From Anaerofustis sp. (lineage in GTDB: Bacteria > Bacillota > Clostridia > Eubacteriales > Anaerofustaceae): a stretch of DNA of 45,205 bases. A model generated the notes under the pieces. The model saw only the letters and a list, made by a program, of their open reading frames with translations. It was not told the DNA's origin and searched no databases. Every line of letters starts with the position of its first letter. Position 1 is the first letter of the stretch. Shown one piece after another: positions 8,365 to 16,422 of the stretch. The stretch lies in assembly GCF_019420015.1 (NCBI RefSeq), contig NZ_JAHZIA010000015.1, forward strand, positions 1 to 45,205, read 5' to 3'. The position numbers were made by a program, and so were the translations under genes.

Positions 8365-9261
8365 CTACCTGCTTGTATTAACTTCTATGTTTCCCTCATT
8401 ACTTATAACAAAAGAAATATTACCGTCCAAATCGGTCCTGTAAACTTCCACCCCGAATTTATCAAGGCGCTTTAAAGTTTCCTCTGAAGGATGGTCATAT
8501 TTGTTATTTTCACCTACTCCAATCATGGCATATGTAGGCCTTGTGGCAAGGAGCAGCTCACTGCAAGTCGATTTGTGACTTCCGTGATGGGCAACTTTTA
8601 AAATATCTATTTTCCCTGTTCTGTGTATCAACCTAAGTTCTGTTTCTTTAAATATATCTGCTGTAAACAAAACTTTTTTGCCGTTTGTTTTAAGCATACA
8701 AACAGCATCGGAATTATCCAAATCTTTTAATGACATATCCTTTGTAGGAGATAAAAACTCAATACTGCTTCCTTCCCCAAGGGCAATCTTAACCCCGCTT
8801 TTTGCTTCTTTAAAACGCAGATTGTTCTCTCTCATTTTACCTGTTACTTTTCTGAAAGTAGCGGTATTATGGGTCATTTTCGGCATATAAATATTTTTTA
8901 CTTCGAAATTGTCGAGTATCTCACTCATTCCCCCTATATGATCGGAATGAGGATGAGTAAGAATTATATAATCTATATAATCAACATCCTTTTTCTTTAA
9001 ATAATCAACCAAATCTTCGGAATGTTCGGTATCTCCCGTGTCTATTAGTATATTTCCGAAACTTTCATTGCTTATAAGAAAACAATCCGCCTGTCCAACA
9101 TCGACGGCTTCAACCAGTGTAGAACCCTCTTCCAAAGAAGTAACGGAATCGGCAGTACCGAAAATATCATATATCTCTTCAAAATCAGCACTGCATGCAA
9201 AAGAAAATAACAGTACAAAACAAAGAGATACTAAGCACGTTAACTTTTTTATCTTAGCCAA
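8365..9261 (-). CDS. Exported lipoprotein with ComEC-type metallo-beta-lactamase domain
   Basis: 298 residues with a TTG start. The ribosome site AAGGTAA includes the purD stop codon, so translation is probably coupled to purD. The N-terminus is a lipoprotein signal (VLLFSFAC, Cys at 23). The mature part is a complete metallo-beta-lactamase fold: EAVDVGQADCFLI, IDTGDTEHSEDL, the zinc motif THPHSDHIGG (102-111), FTADI (Asp202) and VAHHGSHKST (223-231). This layout is that of the C-terminal domain of ComEC and stand-alone ComEC-like hydrolases, likely nucleases or phosphodiesterases outside the membrane. Its substrate is not known. With comEC in the same window it could act in extracellular DNA handling, but that is inference. 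Confidence 0.88.
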   Translation of the reverse strand: MAKIKKLTCLVSLCFVLLFSFACSADFEEIYDIFGTADSVTSLEEGSTLVEAVDVGQADCFLISNESFGNILIDTGDTEHSEDLVDYLKKKDVDYIDYIILTHPHSDHIGGMSEILDNFEVKNIYMPKMTHNTATFRKVTGKMRENNLRFKEAKSGVKIALGEGSSIEFLSPTKDMSLKDLDNSDAVCMLKTNGKKVLFTADIFKETELRLIHRTGKIDILKVAHHGSHKSTCSELLLATRPTYAMIGVGENNKYDHPSEETLKRLDKFGVEVYRTDLDGNISFVISNEGNIEVNTSR

Positions 9262-9266
9262 TTTTA

Positions 9267-10517
9267 TTACCTTGCAATATCATTTCTGAAATATGCACCG
9301 TCAAAAGTAATCTTGTTTACTTCTTTATAAACCTTCTCTCTTGCTTCGTCCAATGTTTCGCCGGTTGCACATACATTAAGCACTCTTCCGCCGTTTGTTA
9401 CGATATTGTCGCCTTCTCTTTTTGTTCCGGCATGGAATACTATAACATCATCGTCTACTTTATCAAGTCCGTTTATCACTTTTCCGTTTTCATAACTTTC
9501 AGGATATCCTCCTGAAACCATAACAACGCAAACAGACGGATCTTGTGACCAAACGATATCTTCTTCTTCCAAAATACCGTCAGCAGTATTAAGCATTATA
9601 TTGGCAAGGTCACTTTCGAGTCTAAGCATAACAGCCTGTGTTTCAGGATCTCCAAAACGAACATTGAACTCAAGAACTTTAGGCTCTCCGTTTTCCACCA
9701 TAAGACCTATAAACAATACCCCTTTATAATCCAAATCTTCTTTGATAAAACCATTGATTATCGGATCCAATATCTTTGTTCTTATTTTTGAATTCAATTT
9801 TTCGTCAAAGATTTTATTCGGAGAATAGTTTCCCATTCCCCCTGTATTCAATCCTTCATCGTTATCATAAGCAGGTTTGTAATCCCTTGCACTTTCCATA
9901 GGAATGATTTTGTTACCATCAACAAAACATAGAGTAGAAAGTTCCGTACCGGTCAAAAATTCTTCTATTACAACACTGTCCCCCGAAGAACCGAACACCT
10001 TATCCACCATTATTTCTTTAAGTGCATTCACGGCCATTTCTCTGTTTTCACAGATTATTACGCCCTTACCTGCAGCAAGCCCGTCAGCTTTTACAACAAC
10101 GGGGAATCCGAATTTTTCAAGATTTTTCACGGCTTCTTCATAAGTTGAAACTTCCAAATATTTGGCAGTCGGTATTTTGTATTTTTCAAGGAATCTCTTT
10201 GTAAGTCCTTTACTGCCTTCAAAAGCCGCACATTTTTGATTCGGACCGAATACCTTAAGTCCCTCTTTTTCAAACTCATCGACAATTCCCATAACAAGAG
10301 GAAGTTCAGGACCTATTACGGTCAGACCTATCTCGTTTGTCTTTGCAAATTCTTTTAATCCTTCTATATCGTCGACTTTAATGTCAATACATTCGGCCAT
10401 CTGTGCAATACCCGCATTACCCGGAGCACAAAATACCTCAGTAACCAAAGGACTTTGGATTAATTTATAAACCAATGCATGTTCCCTGCCGCCGGAACCT
10501 ACTACTAAAACTTTCAT
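9267..10517 (-). CDS. purD: Phosphoribosylamine-glycine ligase (GAR synthetase)
   Basis: 416 residues, normal length. It catalyses step 2 of purine synthesis, joining glycine to phosphoribosylamine with ATP. The N-terminal domain begins MKVLVVGSGGREHALVYKL. The ATP-grasp region has FPVVVKADGLAAGKGVII and EEFLTGTELS, and the metal-binding end has LEFNVRFGDPETQAVM. The C-terminal domain is complete (NGGRVLNVCATGETLDEA). A strong AAGGAG site precedes the ATG. It lies 14 bases after purH and is the last purine gene of the cluster. Confidence 0.97.
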   Translation of the reverse strand: MKVLVVGSGGREHALVYKLIQSPLVTEVFCAPGNAGIAQMAECIDIKVDDIEGLKEFAKTNEIGLTVIGPELPLVMGIVDEFEKEGLKVFGPNQKCAAFEGSKGLTKRFLEKYKIPTAKYLEVSTYEEAVKNLEKFGFPVVVKADGLAAGKGVIICENREMAVNALKEIMVDKVFGSSGDSVVIEEFLTGTELSTLCFVDGNKIIPMESARDYKPAYDNDEGLNTGGMGNYSPNKIFDEKLNSKIRTKILDPIINGFIKEDLDYKGVLFIGLMVENGEPKVLEFNVRFGDPETQAVMLRLESDLANIMLNTADGILEEEDIVWSQDPSVCVVMVSGGYPESYENGKVINGLDKVDDDVIVFHAGTKREGDNIVTNGGRVLNVCATGETLDEAREKVYKEVNKITFDGAYFRNDIAR

Positions 10518-10531
10518 TTCAATTTCTCCTT

Positions 10532-12073
10532 TTATGAATGTTTAAAATGTCTCATACCCGTAAAGACCATAGCAATACCATATTCGTTACAAGCCTTGAT
10601 GGAATCCTCGTCTCTTATTGATCCGCCAGGCTGTATGATCGCAGTCACACCGGCTTCATGAGCCGCTTTGACACAATCATCAAATGGGAAGAAAGCATCA
10701 GAAGCCAACACGCTTCCCCTTACTGAATCGCCGCCCTGCTTAACGGCATTTTCAAGAGCCCATATTCTGCTCACCTGTCCGGGACCGTTAGCAACCAAGA
10801 CTTTGTCTTTTGCTAAAGAAATAGCATTTGACTTCGTATGCTTAACTGCTTTCCATGCAAAAATCAAATCCTGCATTTCTTCATTTGTAGGCTGTCTGTT
10901 GGTTACGACTTTTAACTCTTCGCTTAAAAGTTTTGTGTCTCTAGACTGCATCAAAAGTCCGCCCATAACTTTTTTAATATCTTTACCTTCTTCGTTGTGT
11001 TTTATATCACTGAGTTCCAATAATCTGATATTTTTCTTCTTTGTAAGTATTGCCAAAGCTTCATCACTGAAACCGGGAGCTACTACAACCTCAATAAATA
11101 TGTTGCTTATCTGAACTGCGGTTTCTTTGTCTATCTCTTCGTTTGAAGCAATGATTCCCCCGAATATAGATTGAGGGTCTGCTTCGTAACATTTCTTAAA
11201 TGCATTTGAAATAGCTTCATCACTCGCTATACCACAAGGATTTGCGTGTTTTACAGCCACAATTGTAGGCTCGTCATTGTATTCTTTAAGAATTTCAAGT
11301 GCACCGTTTGTATCATTTATATTATTGTAAGAAAGTTCTTTGCCATGTAATTGTTTGGCATTTGGTAGAGAACCTTTCATAGGTTGTACTTCTTTATAAA
11401 AAACAGCATCTTGATGAGGATTTTCCCCATATCTTAAATCCTGCGCTTTATCATAGCATAAAGTAAGCGTTTCCGGATAAGAATCATCCCCTACTTTTTC
11501 TCTCAAATAGTTTGCTATCAATGTATCATAGTAACTTGTCGACATAAATACTTTTTTAGCTAAATTTAGTTTTGTGTCATAAGACACTTCACCGTTTTCT
11601 CTAAGTTCACCTAAAACAACATCATAATCTTTAGGGTCTATAACAACAGCTACATCCTGAAAATTCTTGGCTGCGGCTCTAAGCATCGTAGGCCCGCCTA
11701 TATCAATATTTTCAATTGCATCTTCAAAAGTACATCCTTCTTTCAATATTGTATTTTTAAAAGGATATAAATTTACAATAATCATATCGATAGGTGCAAT
11801 CGATAAGTCAAATAAATGCTGCATATGTTCTTCGTTATCTCTTTTTGCAAGAAGCCCCGCCATTATTCCGGGATGAAGAGTCTTTACTCTTCCGTTCAAA
11901 CATTCCGGAAAACCGGTTACTTCTTCAACCGATATAACATTAACCCCTTCTTCTTCGAGAGCTTTCTTGGTTCCTCCCGTAGAAATAATTTCTACTCCCA
12001 TTTTTTCAAGTTCTTTTGCAACATCAACTATTCCTGTTTTATCTGAAACGCTTATAAGTGCTCTTTTTATCAT
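10532..12073 (-). CDS. purH: Bifunctional AICAR transformylase/IMP cyclohydrolase
   Basis: 513 residues, complete. The N-terminal MGS-like cyclohydrolase domain (about 1-195) has RALISVSDKTGI, ISTGGTKKALEE and GRVKTLHPGIMAGLL. The C-terminal transformylase domain has LRYGENPHQDA, LHGKELSYNNIND and the catalytic Lys-His in VAVKHANPCGIA. It ends PGGSIRDEDSIKACNEYG and FTGMRHFKH, as expected. It carries out the last two steps to IMP, using 10-formyltetrahydrofolate. GGAGG is placed nine bases before the ATG, 18 bases after purN. Confidence 0.97.
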   Translation of the reverse strand: MIKRALISVSDKTGIVDVAKELEKMGVEIISTGGTKKALEEEGVNVISVEEVTGFPECLNGRVKTLHPGIMAGLLAKRDNEEHMQHLFDLSIAPIDMIIVNLYPFKNTILKEGCTFEDAIENIDIGGPTMLRAAAKNFQDVAVVIDPKDYDVVLGELRENGEVSYDTKLNLAKKVFMSTSYYDTLIANYLREKVGDDSYPETLTLCYDKAQDLRYGENPHQDAVFYKEVQPMKGSLPNAKQLHGKELSYNNINDTNGALEILKEYNDEPTIVAVKHANPCGIASDEAISNAFKKCYEADPQSIFGGIIASNEEIDKETAVQISNIFIEVVVAPGFSDEALAILTKKKNIRLLELSDIKHNEEGKDIKKVMGGLLMQSRDTKLLSEELKVVTNRQPTNEEMQDLIFAWKAVKHTKSNAISLAKDKVLVANGPGQVSRIWALENAVKQGGDSVRGSVLASDAFFPFDDCVKAAHEAGVTAIIQPGGSIRDEDSIKACNEYGIAMVFTGMRHFKHS

Positions 12074-12091
12074 TTATACTTCCTCCAATAT

Positions 12092-12712
12092 CTATTCTTT
12101 TATATACACTATTCTGCCCTTTATTTCAAGCTTATCCAAACAAAATAAACTTACGGCTTTCGGTAAAATCATGTGTTCTACCTCCAAAACCCTCTTTTGT
12201 AAAATCTCAGGGGTATCATCATTCAGTACGGGAACCGTCCCTTGTATTATTATCGGTCCGGTGTCGGCGCCTTCATCGGCAAAATGCACGGTCGCCCCCG
12301 TAATCTTTGTGCCGTAGTTCAAAACAGCTTCATGTACTTTTATACCATAATATCCCTTCCCGCAAAAAGAAGGAATCAATGAAGGATGTACATTAATAAT
12401 TCTGTTTTTAAATGTTTTTGCAAATGAAGGAGGAAGTATCTTCATAAATCCTGCCAAAACAATCAGGTCTATATTTCTTTTTGTCAATTCTTCCTCAATT
12501 GCACCTGCAAAATCTTCTCTTGAATCGTAACTTTTACTGTTTATTACCAATGTTTCTATATCCGCCTTTTGTGCACGTGTAAGCCCGTAAGCGTCTTCTT
12601 CATCGGAAATAACTATGTCTATAATCCCGTCTTTTTTATGAACTTTGTCAATCACGGCTTGAAGATTGCTGCCTCCCCCGCTTATAAGTACGGCTATCTT
12701 TTTTAAAGACAT
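12092..12712 (-). CDS. purN: Phosphoribosylglycinamide formyltransferase
   Basis: 206 residues. It is the folate-dependent GAR transformylase, step 3 of the pathway. Motifs are SGGGSNLQAVIDKV near the N-terminus (phosphate binding), the catalytic Asn-His in IINVHPSLIPSF, and the catalytic Asp in HFADEGADTGPIII. Its first bases overlap the end of purM by 10 bases, so translation is probably coupled. The ribosome site GGAGAAG lies inside purM. Confidence 0.96.
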   Translation of the reverse strand: MSLKKIAVLISGGGSNLQAVIDKVHKKDGIIDIVISDEEDAYGLTRAQKADIETLVINSKSYDSREDFAGAIEEELTKRNIDLIVLAGFMKILPPSFAKTFKNRIINVHPSLIPSFCGKGYYGIKVHEAVLNYGTKITGATVHFADEGADTGPIIIQGTVPVLNDDTPEILQKRVLEVEHMILPKAVSLFCLDKLEIKGRIVYIKE

Positions 12713-13734
12713 AATTCAATCTTCTCCTTACCTTCAATCACTTCGCCCAACATAACAGGTTCTTCTCCCGCTGCTTTCAAAACTTCCATTGTTTCTGCTG
12801 CGTCAGAATCCTTAACCGCAACGACAAAACCTATTCCCATATTAAATGTCGAGAACATTTCTTTTTTATCTATTTCTCCCTCTTTTTCGATTAAATCAAA
12901 TATAGGAAGAACATTTACTTTTGTTGTGTCAACCTTTGCACAAAGTCCATCCGGTATCATTCTCGGAATATTTTCGACAAAGCCTCCTCCTGTTATATGA
13001 CACATACCTTTAACATTCACTTTTTCAAGCAAAGTCATGATACTTTTTACATATATCTTTGTAGGGGTAAGCAAAGCTTTTCCGATAGTTTCGCCTAAAG
13101 ACTCAACATATGTATCAACATCGTATCCTTTAACCTCAAAAAACAACTTTCTCAAAAGAGAATACCCGTTGCTGTGAACCCCGCTTGAAGGTATACCTAT
13201 GAGCTTGTCTCCTGCTTTTATGTCTTTGCCTGAGATAAATTTATCTTTATCCACAACTCCTACGCAAAAACCCGCAAGGTCATAGTCCTCTTCTTTGTAC
13301 ATACCCGGCATTTCGGCGGTTTCACCTCCGACAAGAGCGCACATCCCTTGTTTACACCCTTCACTTACACCTTTTACTATGGATTCTATTTTCTTTGGGT
13401 AATTTTTTCCGCAGGCAATGTAATCCAAGAAAAACAAAGGTCTTGCCCCGTGACATAATATATCGTTAACGCACATCGCAACAAGGTCTATACCTACAGT
13501 ATCATGAATGTCTTGTTTATGCGCAAGCACGAGCTTTGTACCTACTCCGTCCGTTCCGCTTATAAGCACAGGTTTTTTATAACCTTCAGGAAGCTCCACT
13601 GCTCCTCCGAAACTTCCAAGACCTGTAAGAACATATTCACTGAATGTTTCTTTAACGTGTTTTTTTATAAGCTCAACGCTTTCGTATCCGGCTTCTTTAT
13701 CAACACCGCTGTTTTTATATGTTAATTTTTCCAT
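12703..13734 (-). CDS. purM: Phosphoribosylformylglycinamidine cyclo-ligase (AIR synthetase)
   Basis: 343 residues, normal length. It closes the imidazole ring of AIR using ATP (step 5). It begins YKNSGVDKEAGYESVELIKK. Diagnostic segments are ISGTDGVGTKLVLA, GIDLVAMCVNDILCHGA, ALVGGETAEMPGMY, IPSSGVHSNGYSLLRKL and GMCHITGGGFVENIPR. The start is a single base after the purF stop, and the gene overlaps purN. It is homologous to the PurL synthase domains. Confidence 0.97.
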   Translation of the reverse strand: MEKLTYKNSGVDKEAGYESVELIKKHVKETFSEYVLTGLGSFGGAVELPEGYKKPVLISGTDGVGTKLVLAHKQDIHDTVGIDLVAMCVNDILCHGARPLFFLDYIACGKNYPKKIESIVKGVSEGCKQGMCALVGGETAEMPGMYKEEDYDLAGFCVGVVDKDKFISGKDIKAGDKLIGIPSSGVHSNGYSLLRKLFFEVKGYDVDTYVESLGETIGKALLTPTKIYVKSIMTLLEKVNVKGMCHITGGGFVENIPRMIPDGLCAKVDTTKVNVLPIFDLIEKEGEIDKKEMFSTFNMGIGFVVAVKDSDAAETMEVLKAAGEEPVMLGEVIEGKEKIELCL

Positions 13735-13735
13735 T

Positions 13736-15151
13736 TTATTTACTACTCCTTACCTGCTCTTCTCTAAAAGGCACTTCCATAGGATAATCCCCGTTAAAAC
13801 AAGCCATACAATATCCTTTGTCAAAATCCGCAACCGTTTGTTTTAATTCATCCAAGGTTAAATAATACAAAGAATCGGCTCCTATAAATTCTTTAATTTC
13901 TTCCAAAGACAATTTTGAAGAAATCAACTTATCTCTGTTCGGTGTATCGATACCGAAGAAACAACTGTAAGATGTAGGAGGCGAAGCAACTCTGAAATGT
14001 ACTTCCTTGGCTCCCGCTTTTTTCAGTTTGTCAACAATTCTTTTTGATGTCGTTCCACGAACTATTGAGTCGTCAATCAATACGACACTCTTTCCTTCGA
14101 CATTTGACTTTAACACATTTAATTTTATATCAACGCCTTCTTCTCTCATAGCCTGAGTAGGCTGTATAAAGGTTCTTCCTATATATCTGTTTTTTATAAG
14201 TCCCACTCCGTACGGTATACCGGATTCTTCCGCATACCCTATCGCAGCAGACACACCGCTGTCAGGCACTGCCATGACAACATCGGCATTTATTTTGCCT
14301 TCATCAGCTTTTGCAAGCAGTTTTCCGGCTCTTGCCCTTGATTCATGAACCTCATCACCATCGATTATACTGTCCGGTCTGGCAAAATAAACAAGCTCAA
14401 ATATACATCTTCTCGGTTTTGCCCAGCTTTCTATCTTATAGCTTTCCATATGATTATAACTTAAAACTATTATTTCTCCCGGCTCTATATCTCTTACAAG
14501 AGTTGCACCTATAGCATCCAAAGCACATGATTCGCTGGCTAAAGCATATCCGCCGTTTTCAAGTCTTCCAAGACATAGCGGTCTGAGTCCGTAAGGGTCT
14601 CTGACACCTATGAGCATATCTCCCATTGTAAGAACCAATGCATATGCACCTTTTACAATTTGTCCAACCCTTTTTAACGCTTCAACAATACCGAACTTAT
14701 AGTTTCTTGCTATCAAATTTGCTATAACCTCAGTATCTGAACTGGTCATAAATATAACTCCGTCATCCTGAAGCATATTTTTTATAGCATCCGCATTTAC
14801 AAGATTTCCGTTATGAGCAAGCGCTATCTGCCAGTCTTTGCAGTTCACTGTAAGAGGTTGTGCATTTTTTATATCACTGTCTCCGGCTGTTGAATACCTT
14901 ACGTGTCCTATCGCAATTTCACCTTTTTGTTTTTTCAACTCATCTGATGTAAATACATCTCCGACAAGTCCCATTCCTCTGTGCTGAGTTATTTGTGTAT
15001 CGTTATTAACTGCGATACCACAGCTTTCCTGTCCACGGTGTTGAAGAGCATAAAGCCCCAAATATACATAAGCGGCTGTATTTTCGGGAGTATCTTGCAA
15101 TACTCCCATAACTCCGCATTCATCTTTAAATTTATCTAATTGAAAACCCAA
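13736..15151 (-). CDS. purF: Amidophosphoribosyltransferase
   Basis: 471 residues, the committed first step (PRPP plus glutamine to phosphoribosylamine). The start is TTG, supported by AAGGAGAA six bases upstream. The nucleophile Cys12 follows a short propeptide (KFKDECGVMGVLQ), as in the Bacillus-type enzyme that is cleaved to expose Cys. The glutaminase domain has GLYALQHRGQESCGIAV and IGHVRYSTAGDS. The PRPP site is VVLIDDSIVRGTTSK. Cys residues near RRCIFELVYFARPDS and YCMACFNGDYP match the 4Fe-4S-containing subfamily, which is known for oxygen sensitivity. It is 52 bases after purC, the largest gap among the pur genes, with no terminator seen in it. Confidence 0.96.
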   Translation of the reverse strand: MGFQLDKFKDECGVMGVLQDTPENTAAYVYLGLYALQHRGQESCGIAVNNDTQITQHRGMGLVGDVFTSDELKKQKGEIAIGHVRYSTAGDSDIKNAQPLTVNCKDWQIALAHNGNLVNADAIKNMLQDDGVIFMTSSDTEVIANLIARNYKFGIVEALKRVGQIVKGAYALVLTMGDMLIGVRDPYGLRPLCLGRLENGGYALASESCALDAIGATLVRDIEPGEIIVLSYNHMESYKIESWAKPRRCIFELVYFARPDSIIDGDEVHESRARAGKLLAKADEGKINADVVMAVPDSGVSAAIGYAEESGIPYGVGLIKNRYIGRTFIQPTQAMREEGVDIKLNVLKSNVEGKSVVLIDDSIVRGTTSKRIVDKLKKAGAKEVHFRVASPPTSYSCFFGIDTPNRDKLISSKLSLEEIKEFIGADSLYYLTLDELKQTVADFDKGYCMACFNGDYPMEVPFREEQVRSSK

Positions 15152-15203
15152 AGTAAATTCTCCTTATTTATATATGTTTATTAAATCAAATATAGAGTAA
15201 TTA

Positions 15204-15908
15204 TTATTCGCTGATTCTGCCTAAAACTTCTTTATAAGTTTCCTCAACATCGCCAAGGTCTCTTCTGAATCTGTCTTTATCCATTTTTCTGTTTGTGTCT
15301 TTGTCCCATAGTCTGCATGTATCAGGAGAAATTTCATCAGCTAAAACGATTTTGCCGTTACATCTACCGAATTCTATTTTAAAGTCAATTAATTTTAAGT
15401 TGTGTTTTAAGAAGAAATCTTTTAGTAATTCATTTATTTTAAATGTATATTCTTTGATTGTATCAATTTCTTCTTTTGTTGCAAGTCCCATTGCAAGAAC
15501 ATGATAATCGTTGATTAATGGATCATCAAAGTCATCATTTTTGTAGCAGAATTCAAATACCGTTGGGTTAAGTTCTTTTCCTTCTTCAAGTCCTAAGTTT
15601 TTACAAATAGAACCTGCGGCAACATTTCTGATAATAACTTCAACAGGTACGATTTCAACAGCTTTAACAAGTTGATGTGTATCATCCAAAACTTTGATTA
15701 GATGAGTAGGTACTCCCGCTTCTTCAAGCATTCCGAAAATTATACCTGTAAATTTGTTGTTTACTATACCTTTGTTTGCAATCGTGTCTTTTTTCTTACC
15801 GTTAAATGCGGTAGCGTCATCTTTGTATTCGATTATATATTCGTCTGCTTTTTCTGTTTTAAATACTTTTTTAGCTTTTCCTTCGTATAACATTTCCAAC
15901 TTTTCCAT
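15204..15908 (-). CDS. purC: SAICAR synthetase
   Basis: 234 residues. It ligates aspartate to CAIR. I start at ATG 15908 (MEKLEMLYEGKAKKVF), which has AGGAGTG eight bases upstream, rather than the TTG two codons earlier, which would be too close to that site. Conserved stretches are YEGKAKKVF, AFNGKKKDTIANKG, VPVEVIIRNVAAGS and LADEISPDTCRLWD. Length is typical for the bacterial monofunctional form. Gap to purE is 13 bases. Confidence 0.96.
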   Translation of the reverse strand: MEKLEMLYEGKAKKVFKTEKADEYIIEYKDDATAFNGKKKDTIANKGIVNNKFTGIIFGMLEEAGVPTHLIKVLDDTHQLVKAVEIVPVEVIIRNVAAGSICKNLGLEEGKELNPTVFEFCYKNDDFDDPLINDYHVLAMGLATKEEIDTIKEYTFKINELLKDFFLKHNLKLIDFKIEFGRCNGKIVLADEISPDTCRLWDKDTNRKMDKDRFRRDLGDVEETYKEVLGRISE

Positions 15909-15921
15909 TACCAAACACTCC

Positions 15922-16410
15922 TTAAATTCTTTCTTGTAATTTTCTATCTTTTTCGACTACTTCTTCTTCCATTTTTAATTTGTAGTCTTCAAGCTTGTTT
16001 TCCAAATCTTTATCTTTAAGAGCCATCATCTGAATCGCCAACAAAGCGGCATTTTCAGCTCCGTCAACGGCAACCGTCGCAACAGGAATCCCCTTCGGCA
16101 TTTGTACTATGCTCAAAAGCGAATCCATTCCTCCCATTAAAGACGTTTTAATGGGAATACCTATTACGGGAAGAGTCGTCATCGCAGCCAATACTCCTCC
16201 AAGATGAGCAGCTTTACCCGCTGCCGCTATTATAACATCAAAACCGTTTTTCTTCGCATTTTTTGCAAATTCTTCTGCTTGTCTCGGTGTTCTGTGAGCC
16301 GATATTACTCTCGCCTCGTATTCAACGCCAAAATCTTTAAGAACTTTTAAACCTTTTTCAACAACTCCAAGATCAGAGTCACTGCCCATAATAACTGCTA
16401 CTTTACCCAT
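15922..16410 (-). CDS. purE: N5-carboxyaminoimidazole ribonucleotide mutase / AIR carboxylase PurE
   Basis: 162 residues. The motifs are MGSDSDLGV (phosphate binding), ARVISAHRTP (catalytic His region), AAAGKAAHLGGVLAAMT and SIVQMPKGIPVATVAV. These are PurE features close to class I, which normally rearranges N5-CAIR made by PurK. No purK gene is seen in this cluster, so either PurK is encoded elsewhere or this enzyme works directly with AIR and CO2. GGAGAT precedes the start. It follows purL by 12 bases. Confidence 0.95.
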   Translation of the reverse strand: MGKVAVIMGSDSDLGVVEKGLKVLKDFGVEYEARVISAHRTPRQAEEFAKNAKKNGFDVIIAAAGKAAHLGGVLAAMTTLPVIGIPIKTSLMGGMDSLLSIVQMPKGIPVATVAVDGAENAALLAIQMMALKDKDLENKLEDYKLKMEEEVVEKDRKLQERI

Positions 16411-16422
16411 TTGTATCTCCTT

